Assembly (NCBI RefSeq): GCF_006170445.1
Contig: NZ_VCNA01000001.1
Location: 496,001-560,000 of the forward strand
From: Brevibacillus dissolubilis
GTDB lineage: Bacteria; Bacillota; Bacilli; Brevibacillales; Brevibacillaceae
Length of the DNA: 64,000 nucleotides
Reading direction: 5' to 3'
Part shown: in pieces, positions 8,458 to 15,932 of the stretch
How positions within the stretch are numbered: the first letter of the stretch is position 1
Layout of the letters: every line of letters begins with the position of its first letter
Made by a program: the position numbers and the translations under genes
The notes under the pieces: generated by a model
What the model saw: only the letters and a program-made list of their open reading frames with translations
Databases searched by the model: none
What the model was told of the DNA's origin: nothing

Positions 8458-9593
8458 CGCAGCCCCTCCTCTGCACTCCGCAGCACAGAGGGTCTGCCCT
8501 CTCGAAGCCCGCGGACCACTTGGATGAGCGTATCGGCCATTCGCTCATTTTCTGCACGCGTCTTGACTGCGACACGCAGGTAGCCTTCACCAAGCCCAGG
8601 ATACATACTGCAGTTGCGGATCAGGATGCCTTTTTCCGCCATGCTCTGCTGGATGGCGTAGGAGGTGAGGCCGTGAACATGCAGGAGCAGGTAGTTGGTT
8701 TTGCTGGGAAAGACGTGGATCGACTTGCAGGCCGTGAGCCGTTCTTTGAGCCAGATCCGCTCTTCTGTCACGAAGGCTTGGGTCTTCTGTATGTATTCTT
8801 GCTCGTCCAATAGGATTTCACCGGCGGCTTGGGCCAGGTGGTTGACGCTCCATGGGATTTTTTGACTGCTGAGCCGCTCGATGATTTCGGGATGCCCGAT
8901 ACAGTAGCCGAGGCGCAGTCCGGGGATCGCGTAGATCTTGGTCATGGAGCGAAACAGCAGGACATTCGGGAACTCAGCGAGTCTTGGCAGGAGCGACAAC
9001 TCTTCTCCATCCGGCAAAAAGTCAAGAAACGCCTCGTCCACGCACAGGGTCACGTCGAATTTGCGGCATTGCTCTGCCACTGCGGTAAGCTCTTCGAGAC
9101 CGAGATGATTGCCCGTCGGATTATTCGGATGCCCGATGAACAGCATGTCGACCCGCTTGATCAGGTTCAACAGCGCCTCTATCCGAGGCAGAAACGCATC
9201 CTCCCGCTCTGTAAAATGCGGCACGATCTCACACCCTGCCTTACTCGCCACCGCCTCATACTCGGAAAAAGACGGGTAGATGATCCCTACCCGCTCTGGT
9301 TGCAAGGCTGTGACAGCCAGTTGGATGCATTCGGCTGCGCCATTACCGATCAGAATCTGCTCTTGGGCAACCTCATACTGAATGGCGAGCTTGGCGCGAA
9401 GATTGCGGCAGATCGGATCGGGATAGCGGATAATCTCCGGCAGTGCCCGCTGGAGGGCGGGAAACAGGCTGTCTGGGACCCCCAGCGGATTAATGTTGGC
9501 GCTATAATCGAGCAGGTCGGACGCTTCTGTGCCAAACGTTTTCGCGGCTGACCAGATATCGCCGCCGTGCCCGTATTGTTCAATCCATTTCAT
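8454..9593 (-). CDS. cobD: L-threonine-O-3-phosphate decarboxylase, PLP aminotransferase fold
   Basis: CobD makes aminopropanol phosphate, the linker used by CbiB. The 379-residue protein has the fold-type I PLP architecture close to histidinol-phosphate aminotransferase. Segments seen are LDYSANINPLGVP, the phosphate-contact GNGAAECIQLA, HPNNPTGNHLG, CVDEAFLDF, and the Schiff-base Lys in FRSMTKIYAIPGLRLGY near residue 220. The ATG at 9593 follows AAAGGAAAC. HisC would be the alternative, but the GHGGDI start and operon position favour CobD. Confidence 0.9.
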   Translation of the reverse strand: MKWIEQYGHGGDIWSAAKTFGTEASDLLDYSANINPLGVPDSLFPALQRALPEIIRYPDPICRNLRAKLAIQYEVAQEQILIGNGAAECIQLAVTALQPERVGIIYPSFSEYEAVASKAGCEIVPHFTEREDAFLPRIEALLNLIKRVDMLFIGHPNNPTGNHLGLEELTAVAEQCRKFDVTLCVDEAFLDFLPDGEELSLLPRLAEFPNVLLFRSMTKIYAIPGLRLGYCIGHPEIIERLSSQKIPWSVNHLAQAAGEILLDEQEYIQKTQAFVTEERIWLKERLTACKSIHVFPSKTNYLLLHVHGLTSYAIQQSMAEKGILIRNCSMYPGLGEGYLRVAVKTRAENERMADTLIQVVRGLREGRPSVLRSAEEGLR

Positions 9594-9641
9594 AAAGGTT
9601 TCCTTTCTTACGGTTATGTAATTCCCCGCTTCGTTGCGGGC

Positions 9642-10712
9642 TTAGACAGGATCAGGGAGGCCCAGATCGGAGAAGGTGGCCATCTCATGCAGAATCCGGC
9701 AGGCTGCTTCCAACAGCGGCATTGCCAGAACCGCACCCGTTCCTTCACCCAATCGCATATTCATATGTAAACACGGCTGTAACCCGATCTCCCGCAGGAT
9801 GACGGCATGGGCAGGCTCCACAGACAAGTGTGTCGCAAAAAGATAATGACGAAGCACAGGTGCAAGCCGTACCGCGACCAGACCAGCCGCTGAGGCGATC
9901 ACCCCATCCAAGAGCACAGGACGGTGATGGATAGCCGCTCCGATAATCACACCGACAAGGCCCGCGATTTCCAGCCCGCCTACTTTTGCCAAGGTATCCA
10001 GTGCATCGTCTGGGTTCGGCTGATTCACCTCGATGGCGCGTGCGATCACCTGTTCTTTGTGGCTTAGTACCTGATCATCGATTCCTGTACCGCGCCCGAC
10101 GATACCTGTTGGCTGATTGTTTTGAATCAATACACTGACGAGAGCCGCGCTTGGTGTCGTGTTGCCGATCCCCATCTCACCCAAGGCAAACAGGGTGCTG
10201 CCTGCTTCAACGAGCTGCTCCGCCACTTCGATACCTGTCAAGATTGCTTGGATCGCCTCGGCCTCGCTCATCGCAGGGCCTTGTGCCATGTTGTCCGTGC
10301 CTGCTTTTACTTTGCGGTTGATCACCTGTGGGGGCAGCTCGGTTGCTTTGCTGCCGATGTCGATCACATGGACGTCAGCGCCCATCTGTCTGGACAGCAC
10401 GTTGATCGCAGCACCGCCCACAGCGAAGTTACTCATCATCAAGCCCGTCACTTCCTGGGGAAATGCACTTACCCCTTCTGCTACAACACCATGGTCGCCG
10501 CACATGATGACGACATCTTTTTTAGCGATCAAAGGCTTATGTTCACCCGTAATCGCAGCGAGGCGTATCACCATATCTTCTAATAATCCCAGACTCTCCG
10601 GTGGCTTGGACTTGCACAGCAGCGCACGGCGCACCGCCTCTGCTGCCTGCATGTCCGGTTCGGCTACGCGGGATGTCCATTGATTCAATGTTGCTCGGGT
10701 CAAAATCGTCAT
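9642..10712 (-). CDS. cobT: Nicotinate-nucleotide--dimethylbenzimidazole phosphoribosyltransferase
   Basis: CobT activates the lower-ligand base as alpha-ribazole phosphate. The 356-residue product contains MCGDHGVVAEGVSAFPQEVT, the ALGEMGIGNTTPSAAL phosphate-binding stretch and the C-terminal catalytic Glu region MNMRLGEGTGA. I start at the ATG at 10712, six to eight bases after GGAGGAGG. The open frame continues upstream to 10835, but that part overlaps the attenuator hairpin of the riboswitch leader and is not coding. It is the first gene of the cobamide operon. Confidence 0.93.
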   Translation of the reverse strand: MTILTRATLNQWTSRVAEPDMQAAEAVRRALLCKSKPPESLGLLEDMVIRLAAITGEHKPLIAKKDVVIMCGDHGVVAEGVSAFPQEVTGLMMSNFAVGGAAINVLSRQMGADVHVIDIGSKATELPPQVINRKVKAGTDNMAQGPAMSEAEAIQAILTGIEVAEQLVEAGSTLFALGEMGIGNTTPSAALVSVLIQNNQPTGIVGRGTGIDDQVLSHKEQVIARAIEVNQPNPDDALDTLAKVGGLEIAGLVGVIIGAAIHHRPVLLDGVIASAAGLVAVRLAPVLRHYLFATHLSVEPAHAVILREIGLQPCLHMNMRLGEGTGAVLAMPLLEAACRILHEMATFSDLGLPDPV

Positions 10713-10731
10713 TACGTGATTCCTCCTCCAC

Positions 10732-10770
10732 AAAAATAAAGCTCCTGCGCTTGTGGTGGTTGCGCGGAGC
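10732..10770 (-). terminator. Attenuator hairpin of the cobalamin riboswitch
   Basis: On the minus strand GCTCCGCGC pairs with GCGC-A-GGAGC (one bulged A) and is followed by TTTATTTTT, immediately upstream of the cobT ribosome site. This is the expected transcriptional off-switch of the riboswitch upstream. Confidence 0.8.
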
Positions 10771-10861
10771 AGGGTGGACGATTCGGCACAATGGCAGACG
10801 AAGAAAACCTTGGCATGCCAGGCCAAGAGGTACATCCCACACCTGCGAGAATGTACTTCTG

Positions 10862-11030
10862 TCGACTGTAGGCAGGTCTCCTGGCTCTCGGATCGTTGCT
10901 CTTCCCTGCCGCACGCCTTCCCAACCGGTTACCGGCCAGTGACTGCGGCGAGCTCCCCGAATACAGTGGCGGGCCCGCGTTGTTTATCTTCCCTATTCTC
11001 CTCTTAGATGAGAGGCACCTACAGCTCGTA
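10862..11030 (-). promoter_or_regulatory. Cobalamin (B12) riboswitch aptamer
   Basis: Read on the minus strand, the leader has the canonical conserved blocks in order: GGTGCC, AATAGGGAA, GCGGGCCCGCCACTGTA, AGTCACTGG, TGGGAAGGCG and the B12 box AGCCAGGAGACCTGCCT (10870-10886). It lies upstream of cobT with the attenuator hairpin between. Adenosylcobalamin binding should favour the terminator and shut off the seven-gene operon. Confidence 0.95.
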
Positions 11031-11090
11031 TGCAATTGTCTTATGTCGTTCCTATCTATAAGGTAGCACAGCGAACATAGGTTGAAAAGG

Positions 11091-12119
11091 TTATTTCCAT
11101 TCATAAGGCGAGTCTTGGAAAAATGGATTGGGATTGATGTACGTGTTGCCGACCAGCATCCCATAGTGCAGATGCGGCCCGGTGGAAAAACCAGTCGTAC
11201 CCAGACGCCCGATAATCTGCCCCTGCTTGACCGGCTGATCCACTTTGACATCCAGCTTGGACAGGTGCGCGTAAATCGAGAACAGATTCATGCCGTGATC
11301 GATAATAATCGTATTCCCAGTCAGATACATGCTGTCGGCCAACACCACTTTTCCGTTGTGGCTGGCGATGATGGGTGTCCCTTCTTTATTCGCGATATCA
11401 ATAGCGAGATGGCGGTTGGCTGGTTGTCCGTTCACGACGCGCTGATAGCCGTAGGGAGTGGTCAACTCGCCTTTGGCTGGCATCACGAATGGCCCGGTAA
11501 AATACGGTGTCGGTGCAGACTGTGACCGCGCTTTGTTGATCTTGAGCTGATCCGCGTCGATTCGTTCGGTGTTTTGCCTCATGCTGTTCATCTGCTTGCT
11601 GACGGTGATCGCATCGGTGTCAAACGTTTTGGCTGCGATGGTAAAGGTCTGGCTCATCTTTTGATCTGTGGACTGGACGGTATAGGTGTATGGCTTGGCT
11701 GAGATCGGGACAGGGATGAATCGGGCGTATTCGCCGTTGACCTCTTTTAATTTGTAGGTTTGGTTGAACACTTGGACGGATGTGGCGGCCTGGCTGCGGA
11801 TCAGGATAACATCGCCGGGGTAGACTGTGTTAGGTTGGACGGTGATTGAGGTAGCCACTGTCGGCTGTTGTGAGGTTGTGGGCTCGGCAGATGATGGATT
11901 GGGTTGGACTGGTGCCATTGCTGTAACCGCAGCAGGAGCCTCGCCCGACATCGGGTTCGATGCCGTCTCCATTGTAAAAACAGAATCACCCGCAAAAGTA
12001 CCATCTGTGACCATAGAGCCCGTCCCATATACAAGTACCCCGCCCACTGCCAAAAGACCAAGCCTCGCCGTGATCAATGCTCTTGTTCCCGTTCGCTTTG
12101 AGGTTTTTCTCTTCCGCAT
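11091..12119 (-). CDS. Membrane-anchored M23 (LytM-type) metallopeptidase
   Basis: The 342-residue product starts with a basic stretch and one hydrophobic segment (about residues 17-37), a signal anchor. A Pro/Ser/Thr-rich linker follows, then a beta-rich domain beginning TVQPNTVYPGDVILI. The C-terminal M23 domain starts near residue 215 (LTTPYGYQRVVNGQ). Zinc ligands appear in RHLAIDIAN and PHLHYGM, with the active-site His in IYAHLS. It likely cleaves peptidoglycan cross-bridges outside the membrane, and could be a sporulation or morphogenesis factor. AGGGGGAA precedes the ATG. Its stop is only 61 bases before the riboswitch, with no clear terminator between. Confidence 0.88.
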   Translation of the reverse strand: MRKRKTSKRTGTRALITARLGLLAVGGVLVYGTGSMVTDGTFAGDSVFTMETASNPMSGEAPAAVTAMAPVQPNPSSAEPTTSQQPTVATSITVQPNTVYPGDVILIRSQAATSVQVFNQTYKLKEVNGEYARFIPVPISAKPYTYTVQSTDQKMSQTFTIAAKTFDTDAITVSKQMNSMRQNTERIDADQLKINKARSQSAPTPYFTGPFVMPAKGELTTPYGYQRVVNGQPANRHLAIDIANKEGTPIIASHNGKVVLADSMYLTGNTIIIDHGMNLFSIYAHLSKLDVKVDQPVKQGQIIGRLGTTGFSTGPHLHYGMLVGNTYINPNPFFQDSPYEWK

Positions 12120-12257
12120 CGAAAATTCCCCCTTCTCTTACTAGTATATCGGGTGAATGGGAAAAAACGACAACTCCTTATGGTTTACTCCCACAAAGTT
12201 CTTTTATTTTTTTATATTTCAAGGCAGTCTTCTTTTTAAATAGGTTTCGTTACGCAC

Positions 12258-12346
12258 AGGAGGGGGAGGAATATCTGTTTGTAAGGAGACCGGCCCCACT
12301 TACGTGGGGGAAAGGCGACTGGAAAACAGATATTTCTCCACCTCCT
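12258..12346. repeat. Long hairpin element in an intergenic region
   Basis: A left arm of about 23 bases ending AATATCTGTTT (12258-12280) pairs with AAAACAGATATT...CCTCCT (12323-12346), with one bulge and few mismatches. Inside it a second stem, CCCCAC-TTAC-GTGGGG, forms the apex. It lies between the M23 gene promoter side and the terminator of the next gene. No T-tract follows on either strand. It could be a structured RNA or a mobile palindrome; I do not recognise a family. The rest of the gap 12120-12370 is A/T-rich leader sequence. Confidence 0.55.
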
Positions 12347-12366
12347 GCCCCTGAGTAACCACCTAT

Positions 12367-12412
12367 AAAAAAGAACGGCTGCCAACCCCATCTTGGTCGA
12401 CAGCCCATTCTT
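12367..12412 (-). terminator. Terminator of the 93-residue gene
   Basis: AAGAACGGCTGCC at 12371-12383 pairs with GACAGCCCATTCTT at 12399-12412, and a six-base A run on the plus strand gives the T-tract on the minus strand. Confidence 0.75.
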
Positions 12413-12693
12413 TACAATAAATTACGCCGTTTTGACTGCTCTGCCATCAGCTCCAAGATCCCTTGCATTTTGTTTAGCTTTTCGTTTACTTTTTTGGTTT
12501 TGTCGGAGAGACGGCGGAAGTCAACCTGCGGTACGAAACCTTTTTTGTTTTTCGCTGATTCCCACTTGGTCAAAAGTCCTTTTGTTTCTGACGGTTTTTT
12601 ACGTACCAGACGGATGCGTTCCGGGTCTTCCAAGAGCCATTGTTCAAAGTCCGGGCGCTTTTTGAGCAGCTTTTTTACATCTTTCTTTTTCAT
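12412..12693 (-). CDS. Small basic helical protein, function unknown
   Basis: The 93-residue product is Lys/Arg-rich and predicted to be largely helical. A PDFEQWLLEDPERIRLVRKKP stretch forms the first half and a coiled segment follows (SDKTKKVNEKLNKMQGILEL). The pattern of a W-containing helix followed by a Lys-rich tail is seen in small putative coat or spore proteins of Bacillales (YlbD-like), but I cannot assign it. AGGGGAGTAGG precedes the ATG. It sits in a cluster with a YjcZ-like mini-gene, a repeat-rich SASP-like gene and an alpha/beta SASP, so a sporulation role is plausible. Confidence 0.65.
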   Translation of the reverse strand: MKKKDVKKLLKKRPDFEQWLLEDPERIRLVRKKPSETKGLLTKWESAKNKKGFVPQVDFRRLSDKTKKVNEKLNKMQGILELMAEQSKRRNLL

Positions 12694-12722
12694 GTATGAC
12701 CTACTCCCCTCTCACACAGGTC

Positions 12723-12803
12723 TTAGTCTGCTGCTGCCAATACGATTACGAGCAGGATATACAGCACCAGTACGAGCACAAAATCGTCATTGCGACATGA
12801 CAT
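12723..12803 (-). CDS. YjcZ-like sporulation mini-protein, 26 residues
   Basis: A 27-codon frame encodes a peptide with a short polar start, MSCRNDDF, and one hydrophobic segment, VLVLVLYILLVIVLAA, ending in AAD. An almost perfect AAAGGAGGTGA ribosome site lies eight bases before the ATG, which strongly supports translation. The composition matches the YjcZ/SscA family of tiny hydrophobic proteins found in spores of Bacillales, although the Gly/Tyr-rich head usual in YjcZ is absent. Neighbouring genes are sporulation-related. Confidence 0.75.
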   Translation of the reverse strand: MSCRNDDFVLVLVLYILLVIVLAAAD

Positions 12804-12883
12804 AGCACTTCACCTCCTTTGAGATGACGTGTCTTCTATACCATATGACTAGTCCGCTCCTGCCGTTTGTGCGTTTATCCCCA

Positions 12884-12922
12884 TAAAAAAAGAAAGGGCA
12901 TCCGTGGAGGGACGCCCTTTCC
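12884..12922 (-). terminator. Terminator of the six-repeat spore-like gene
   Basis: AAAGGGC at 12893-12899 pairs with GCCCTTT at 12914-12920, flanked by a seven-base A run that gives the T-tract on the minus strand. Confidence 0.75.
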
Positions 12923-12956
12923 GATCTTGATCCTGTGATTCGATTGGATTGCTTGA

Positions 12957-14168
12957 TTAGAAGCGGTTGTAGAGACCTTGTTGAGCAAAGCCTTGTGTAC
13001 CAAATGTGTTGTAAGCAGCACCGTAGCCTACATTGCTGTTGAAGCCGCCTTCACGCGCGATATCTTGACGGACACGTTGTACATCCGTGCCGGCAAAACC
13101 TGGTTGGAAGACATCTTGTGCGCTTGTAGCGAGGAGGCCACCTGGTTGGACGCCACCTACAAATCCTTGTACACCTGTGTTGTATGCTTGCAGCCCTACG
13201 TTAGTTGTGCCAAGAGCAGCGCCATAGCCTACGTTGCTGTTGAATCCGCCTTCGCGTGCGATGTCTTGACGGACGCGTTGGACATCAGTGCCAGCGAAGC
13301 CTGGTTGGAAGACAGCTTGTACGTTGTTAGCCAAGATGCCGCCTGGTTGAACCCCTGCGTTGTATGCAGTTTGACCATATACGGATTGACCGAGGCCTTG
13401 AGTGGTTGTGCCATAAGCACCTACTGTACCGAGGTTGCTGTTGAAGCCTTCGCGTGCGATGTCTTGACGCACTTGGTTTACATTCGTACCTGCGAAGCCT
13501 GGTTGGAACACAGACTGGACTCCTGCGTTGTATGCAGTTTGACCATATACGTTTTGACCGTAGCCTTGAGTGGTTGTGCCAAATGCACCTACCGTACCGT
13601 AATTGCTGTTGAAGCCGCCTTCACGCGCGATATCTTGACGCACTTGGTTTACATCAGTACCTGCAAAACCTGGTTGGAACACAGATTGTGCGTTTGTTGC
13701 CAGGATACCGCCCGGTTGCACGCCACCTACATATGCTTGTGGACGGAGGGCTTGGTTGGTGGTTGTAACATATGGAACAGCGTATTGAGTGCCATATGCA
13801 CCTACATTGCTGTTGAAGCCGCCTTCACGTGCGATATCTTGACGTACTTGGTTTACATCAGTACCAGCAAAGCCTGGTTGGAATACAGATTGTGCGCCAG
13901 TTGCGAGGATGCCGCCTGGTTGTACGCCGCCTACATATGCTTGTGGACGGAGGGCTTGATTAGTGGTTGCGCCATATGGAACACCATAATTCGTATTGTA
14001 AGCGCCTACTGTACCGAGTGAACCTACAGGAGACAAACCTACGTTGCTGTTGAAGCCACCTTCACGAGCGATGTCTTGACGCACTTGGTTTACGTTTGTA
14101 CCTGCAAAGCCTGGTTGGAACACAGATTGTGCACCAGTGGTGAAACCTTGGTTTGGTATGTAGTTCAT
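12957..14168 (-). CDS. Six-repeat protein resembling an expanded gamma-type SASP
   Basis: The 403-residue product has six copies of a block whose core is FQPGFAGTDVNQVRQDIARE followed by GGFNSN (one copy lacks a Gly). Linkers rich in Gly, Tyr, Gln and Asn separate them, some with VQPGGILAT. The core resembles the gamma-SASP repeat (F-x-x-x-FASETNxQQVRxxN): the FA.T[ND]xxQVR register matches. Gamma-SASPs are usually under 100 residues with two or three repeats. The E-FA-S cleavage context of the GPR spore protease is missing (PG-FA-G instead); DIAREG is only loosely like the EIASEF site. GGAGG precedes the ATG. An alpha/beta SASP gene lies just upstream. A coat or crust matrix protein is the main alternative. 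Confidence 0.65.
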   Translation of the reverse strand: MNYIPNQGFTTGAQSVFQPGFAGTNVNQVRQDIAREGGFNSNVGLSPVGSLGTVGAYNTNYGVPYGATTNQALRPQAYVGGVQPGGILATGAQSVFQPGFAGTDVNQVRQDIAREGGFNSNVGAYGTQYAVPYVTTTNQALRPQAYVGGVQPGGILATNAQSVFQPGFAGTDVNQVRQDIAREGGFNSNYGTVGAFGTTTQGYGQNVYGQTAYNAGVQSVFQPGFAGTNVNQVRQDIAREGFNSNLGTVGAYGTTTQGLGQSVYGQTAYNAGVQPGGILANNVQAVFQPGFAGTDVQRVRQDIAREGGFNSNVGYGAALGTTNVGLQAYNTGVQGFVGGVQPGGLLATSAQDVFQPGFAGTDVQRVRQDIAREGGFNSNVGYGAAYNTFGTQGFAQQGLYNRF

Positions 14169-14295
14169 TCTGATTTTCGCCTCCAGATATTCTATGGTGT
14201 TGCCAATCTTATTGTTTAACGGTCATGCGAAAAATATTCCTGTGTTCCCTAAAATTTTTGGGTTTTTTACGAGGTAAAAGTGGTAGCAAACCGAA

Positions 14296-14322
14296 GAAAG
14301 GACACCCAAGGGGTGCCCTTTC
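14296..14322 (-). terminator. Hairpin after the alpha/beta SASP gene
   Basis: GAAAGGACACCC at 14296-14307 pairs with GGGTGCCCTTTC at 14311-14322 with one mismatch. The T-tract is weak, so termination is likely but not certain. Confidence 0.55.
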
Positions 14323-14346
14323 TCATCCACATATTTACTTGTGTTA

Positions 14347-14553
14347 TTAACCGCGTTGAGCAAGTTGTTGTTCTGCGAAAGAAACCAGACGCTTGGTGAT
14401 TTCGCCACCGACAGAACCGTTTTGGCGAGCAGTAGTGTCTGCGCCGAGTTGTACACCAAACTCAGAAGCGATCTCATATTTGAGTTGATCAAGAGCTTGG
14501 TTTGCTTGAGGGACTAAAAGGTTGTTGCGGGAACCGCCGTTGTTGTTTGCCAT
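14347..14553 (-). CDS. Alpha/beta-type small acid-soluble spore protein
   Basis: The 68-residue protein is a clear alpha/beta SASP, the DNA-saturating protein of dormant spores. The GPR cleavage region is [11 protein letters not shown] at about residue 28, and the second conserved block is [20 protein letters not shown] near the C-terminus. GAAAGG lies just before the ATG at 14553. Forespore (sigma-G) expression is expected from the family; I did not identify the promoter confidently. A cluster of hairpins lies directly upstream. Confidence 0.95.
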   Translation of the reverse strand: MANNNGGSRNNLLVPQANQALDQLKYEIASEFGVQLGADTTARQNGSVGGEITKRLVSFAEQQLAQRG

Positions 14554-14584
14554 AACCTTTCACTCTCCATTCTAAAAATTTTTT

Positions 14585-14665
14585 GCTGCTAAGGGTCATT
14601 AGCAGCATTCAAGATGTTATCTTGATGCTTGCTTGAGGTAATCTCCTCAATGCTGCTAACAACTT
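14585..14665. other. Cluster of short hairpins upstream of the SASP gene
   Basis: GCTGCTA at 14585-14591 pairs with TAGCAGC at 14600-14606. Shorter stems follow (AAGAT/ATCTT and TGAGG/CCTCA), and a second copy of the GCTGCTAAC string lies near 14652. On the minus strand the first stem is followed by AAAAAATTTTT just before the SASP ribosome site, so it could act on the leader of that gene. The rest of the 14554-14892 gap has no supported gene. Confidence 0.4.
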
Positions 14666-14889
14666 CGTATGCTGTGTGTTGGTGAGTAGTAAGCTTGTTG
14701 CCTTGCGGGGTGTTTCTCTTATATTGTCCTGCTGTGGAGCGGCTTATTCACTCTTTTTTTGAAGAGATGCTGATGCGATGTGTCGTGGGGGTGTGCCGCT
14801 TTGTTGATATTATCTTGTCTAGTTTTCTTTGTTTCATACCCTGTTTTTTATTTCCAATTTTCCGTAGAGTCCATATCGGTGGACAAGCA

Positions 14890-14898
14890 TGGTATAAT
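14890..14898 (+). promoter_or_regulatory. Extended -10 promoter of the exonuclease gene
   Basis: TGGTATAAT is a consensus extended -10 element 36 bases before the start codon. No good -35 box sits at the usual spacing, as allowed for extended -10 promoters. Confidence 0.55.
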
Positions 14899-14933
14899 GG
14901 TCTCATTGTCTTTTTTAGAAAGAGGTGTGGTAC

Positions 14934-15809
14934 ATGACACAATCAAAACTTCTCCTAATCGATGGGATGAGCTTCCTGTTCCGCGCGTTCTACGCGTCTT
15001 CGTGGTCAGGTGCGATCCGTCAGACATCGACAGGTGTGTATACGAATGCTGTTTATGGTTTCACCAAAATGATGCTGGATTATGCAGATCTGGTGAAGCC
15101 TACTCATATGATCGTCGCATGGGACGTCGCTGCTCGCGAGACCCTGATCCGCACCCAGTGGTATGACAACTACAAATCCAACCGTCAGGAGCCCCCTGCC
15201 GAATTGATTCCGCAGTTCAATCTGGTAAAAGAAGTGACAGAAGCTTTTGCCGTGCCAAATATCGGACTTTCCGGGTATGAGGGCGATGACGTGCTGGGTA
15301 CTCTGTCGAACCGTTTTGCCCAGGATGGTCATGACGTGACTGTAGCTACTGGTGATTATGACAGCCTGCAGCTGGTGTCCGAGAAGGTCAGCGTCAAAAT
15401 CTTGAAAAACGGCGGCAAGCATGAGCACTACACCCCGGCGAGCCTGCTTGAGCTTCGCGGGATCACCCCGGCGCAGGTGATTGATGTCAAAGCGCTGCAA
15501 GGCGATACCTCCGACTGTATCCCTGGATGCCCTGGTATCGGGGAAAAAACAGCGGTGAAGCTGATCACCGAACACGGCTGTCTCGACACGCTGTATGAGA
15601 ACCTCGGCATTCTGACTCCAAAAATGCGTGCCAAGCTGGAAGAGCACCGCGAACAGGTCTACATGAGCCGCAAGCTGGCGACGATTCTTCTGGATGTGCC
15701 GGTTGAAGTGTCTCTGGAGGAAGCAGCTTGGTCGTATGAAAAAGAGCGCGTGCTGGAAAAGTTCATGGAACTGGAGTTCGGCAAGGCGCTGGTGTCTCGC
15801 GTCGGATAG
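14934..15809 (+). CDS. ypcP: 5'-3' exonuclease, DNA polymerase I N-domain type
   Basis: The 291-residue protein is a stand-alone 5'-nuclease of the YpcP/ExoIX group, acting on RNA primers or flaps in replication and repair. Metal-binding and structural motifs are LLIDGMSFLFRAFYA, WDVAARETLIRTQWYDNYKS, GYEGDDVLGTL, VATGDYDSLQLV and the helix-3-turn-helix GDTSDCIPGCPGIGEKTA. The ATG at 14934 follows AGAAAGAGGTG; a GTG nine bases earlier is in frame but lies in the ribosome site. It is monocistronic, with a strong terminator after it. Confidence 0.92.
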   Translation: MTQSKLLLIDGMSFLFRAFYASSWSGAIRQTSTGVYTNAVYGFTKMMLDYADLVKPTHMIVAWDVAARETLIRTQWYDNYKSNRQEPPAELIPQFNLVKEVTEAFAVPNIGLSGYEGDDVLGTLSNRFAQDGHDVTVATGDYDSLQLVSEKVSVKILKNGGKHEHYTPASLLELRGITPAQVIDVKALQGDTSDCIPGCPGIGEKTAVKLITEHGCLDTLYENLGILTPKMRAKLEEHREQVYMSRKLATILLDVPVEVSLEEAAWSYEKERVLEKFMELEFGKALVSRVG

Positions 15810-15812
15810 ATT

Positions 15813-15863
15813 AAAAAGGCTGTTGGGTCTCCTGCTTTACAGGATGACTCAACAGCCTTTTTG
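15813..15863 (+). terminator. Terminator of the exonuclease gene
   Basis: AAAAAGGCTGTTGGGTC pairs with GACTCAACAGCCTTTTT, with a loop containing CCTGCTTTACAGG. The T-tract is part of the right arm. It may also serve the convergent glycosyltransferase gene. Confidence 0.85.
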
Positions 15864-15932
15864 CATATTCGTACGCACGAGTAATGAGTGCAGCAGCTAC
15901 CTGATCTCATCTGACAGTACCATTCGTATTCC

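Noticed and set aside
10713-10835. Upstream extension of the cobT frame
   Set aside because: It covers the riboswitch attenuator hairpin; the ribosome site GGAGGAGG is in front of 10712.
12978-14021. Long plus-strand frame antisense to the six-repeat gene
   Set aside because: It exists because the repeats are periodic and lack stops in that frame; it has no ribosome site and no family-like sequence.
12957-14168. Regular DNA repeats as a possible CRISPR-like array
   Set aside because: The repeats are in-frame codons of a protein with variable spacing and silent changes; no short direct repeats with unique spacers.
15006-15647. 213-codon frame antisense to the exonuclease gene
   Set aside because: The plus strand encodes a clear 5'-nuclease; the opposite frame has no motif or ribosome site.
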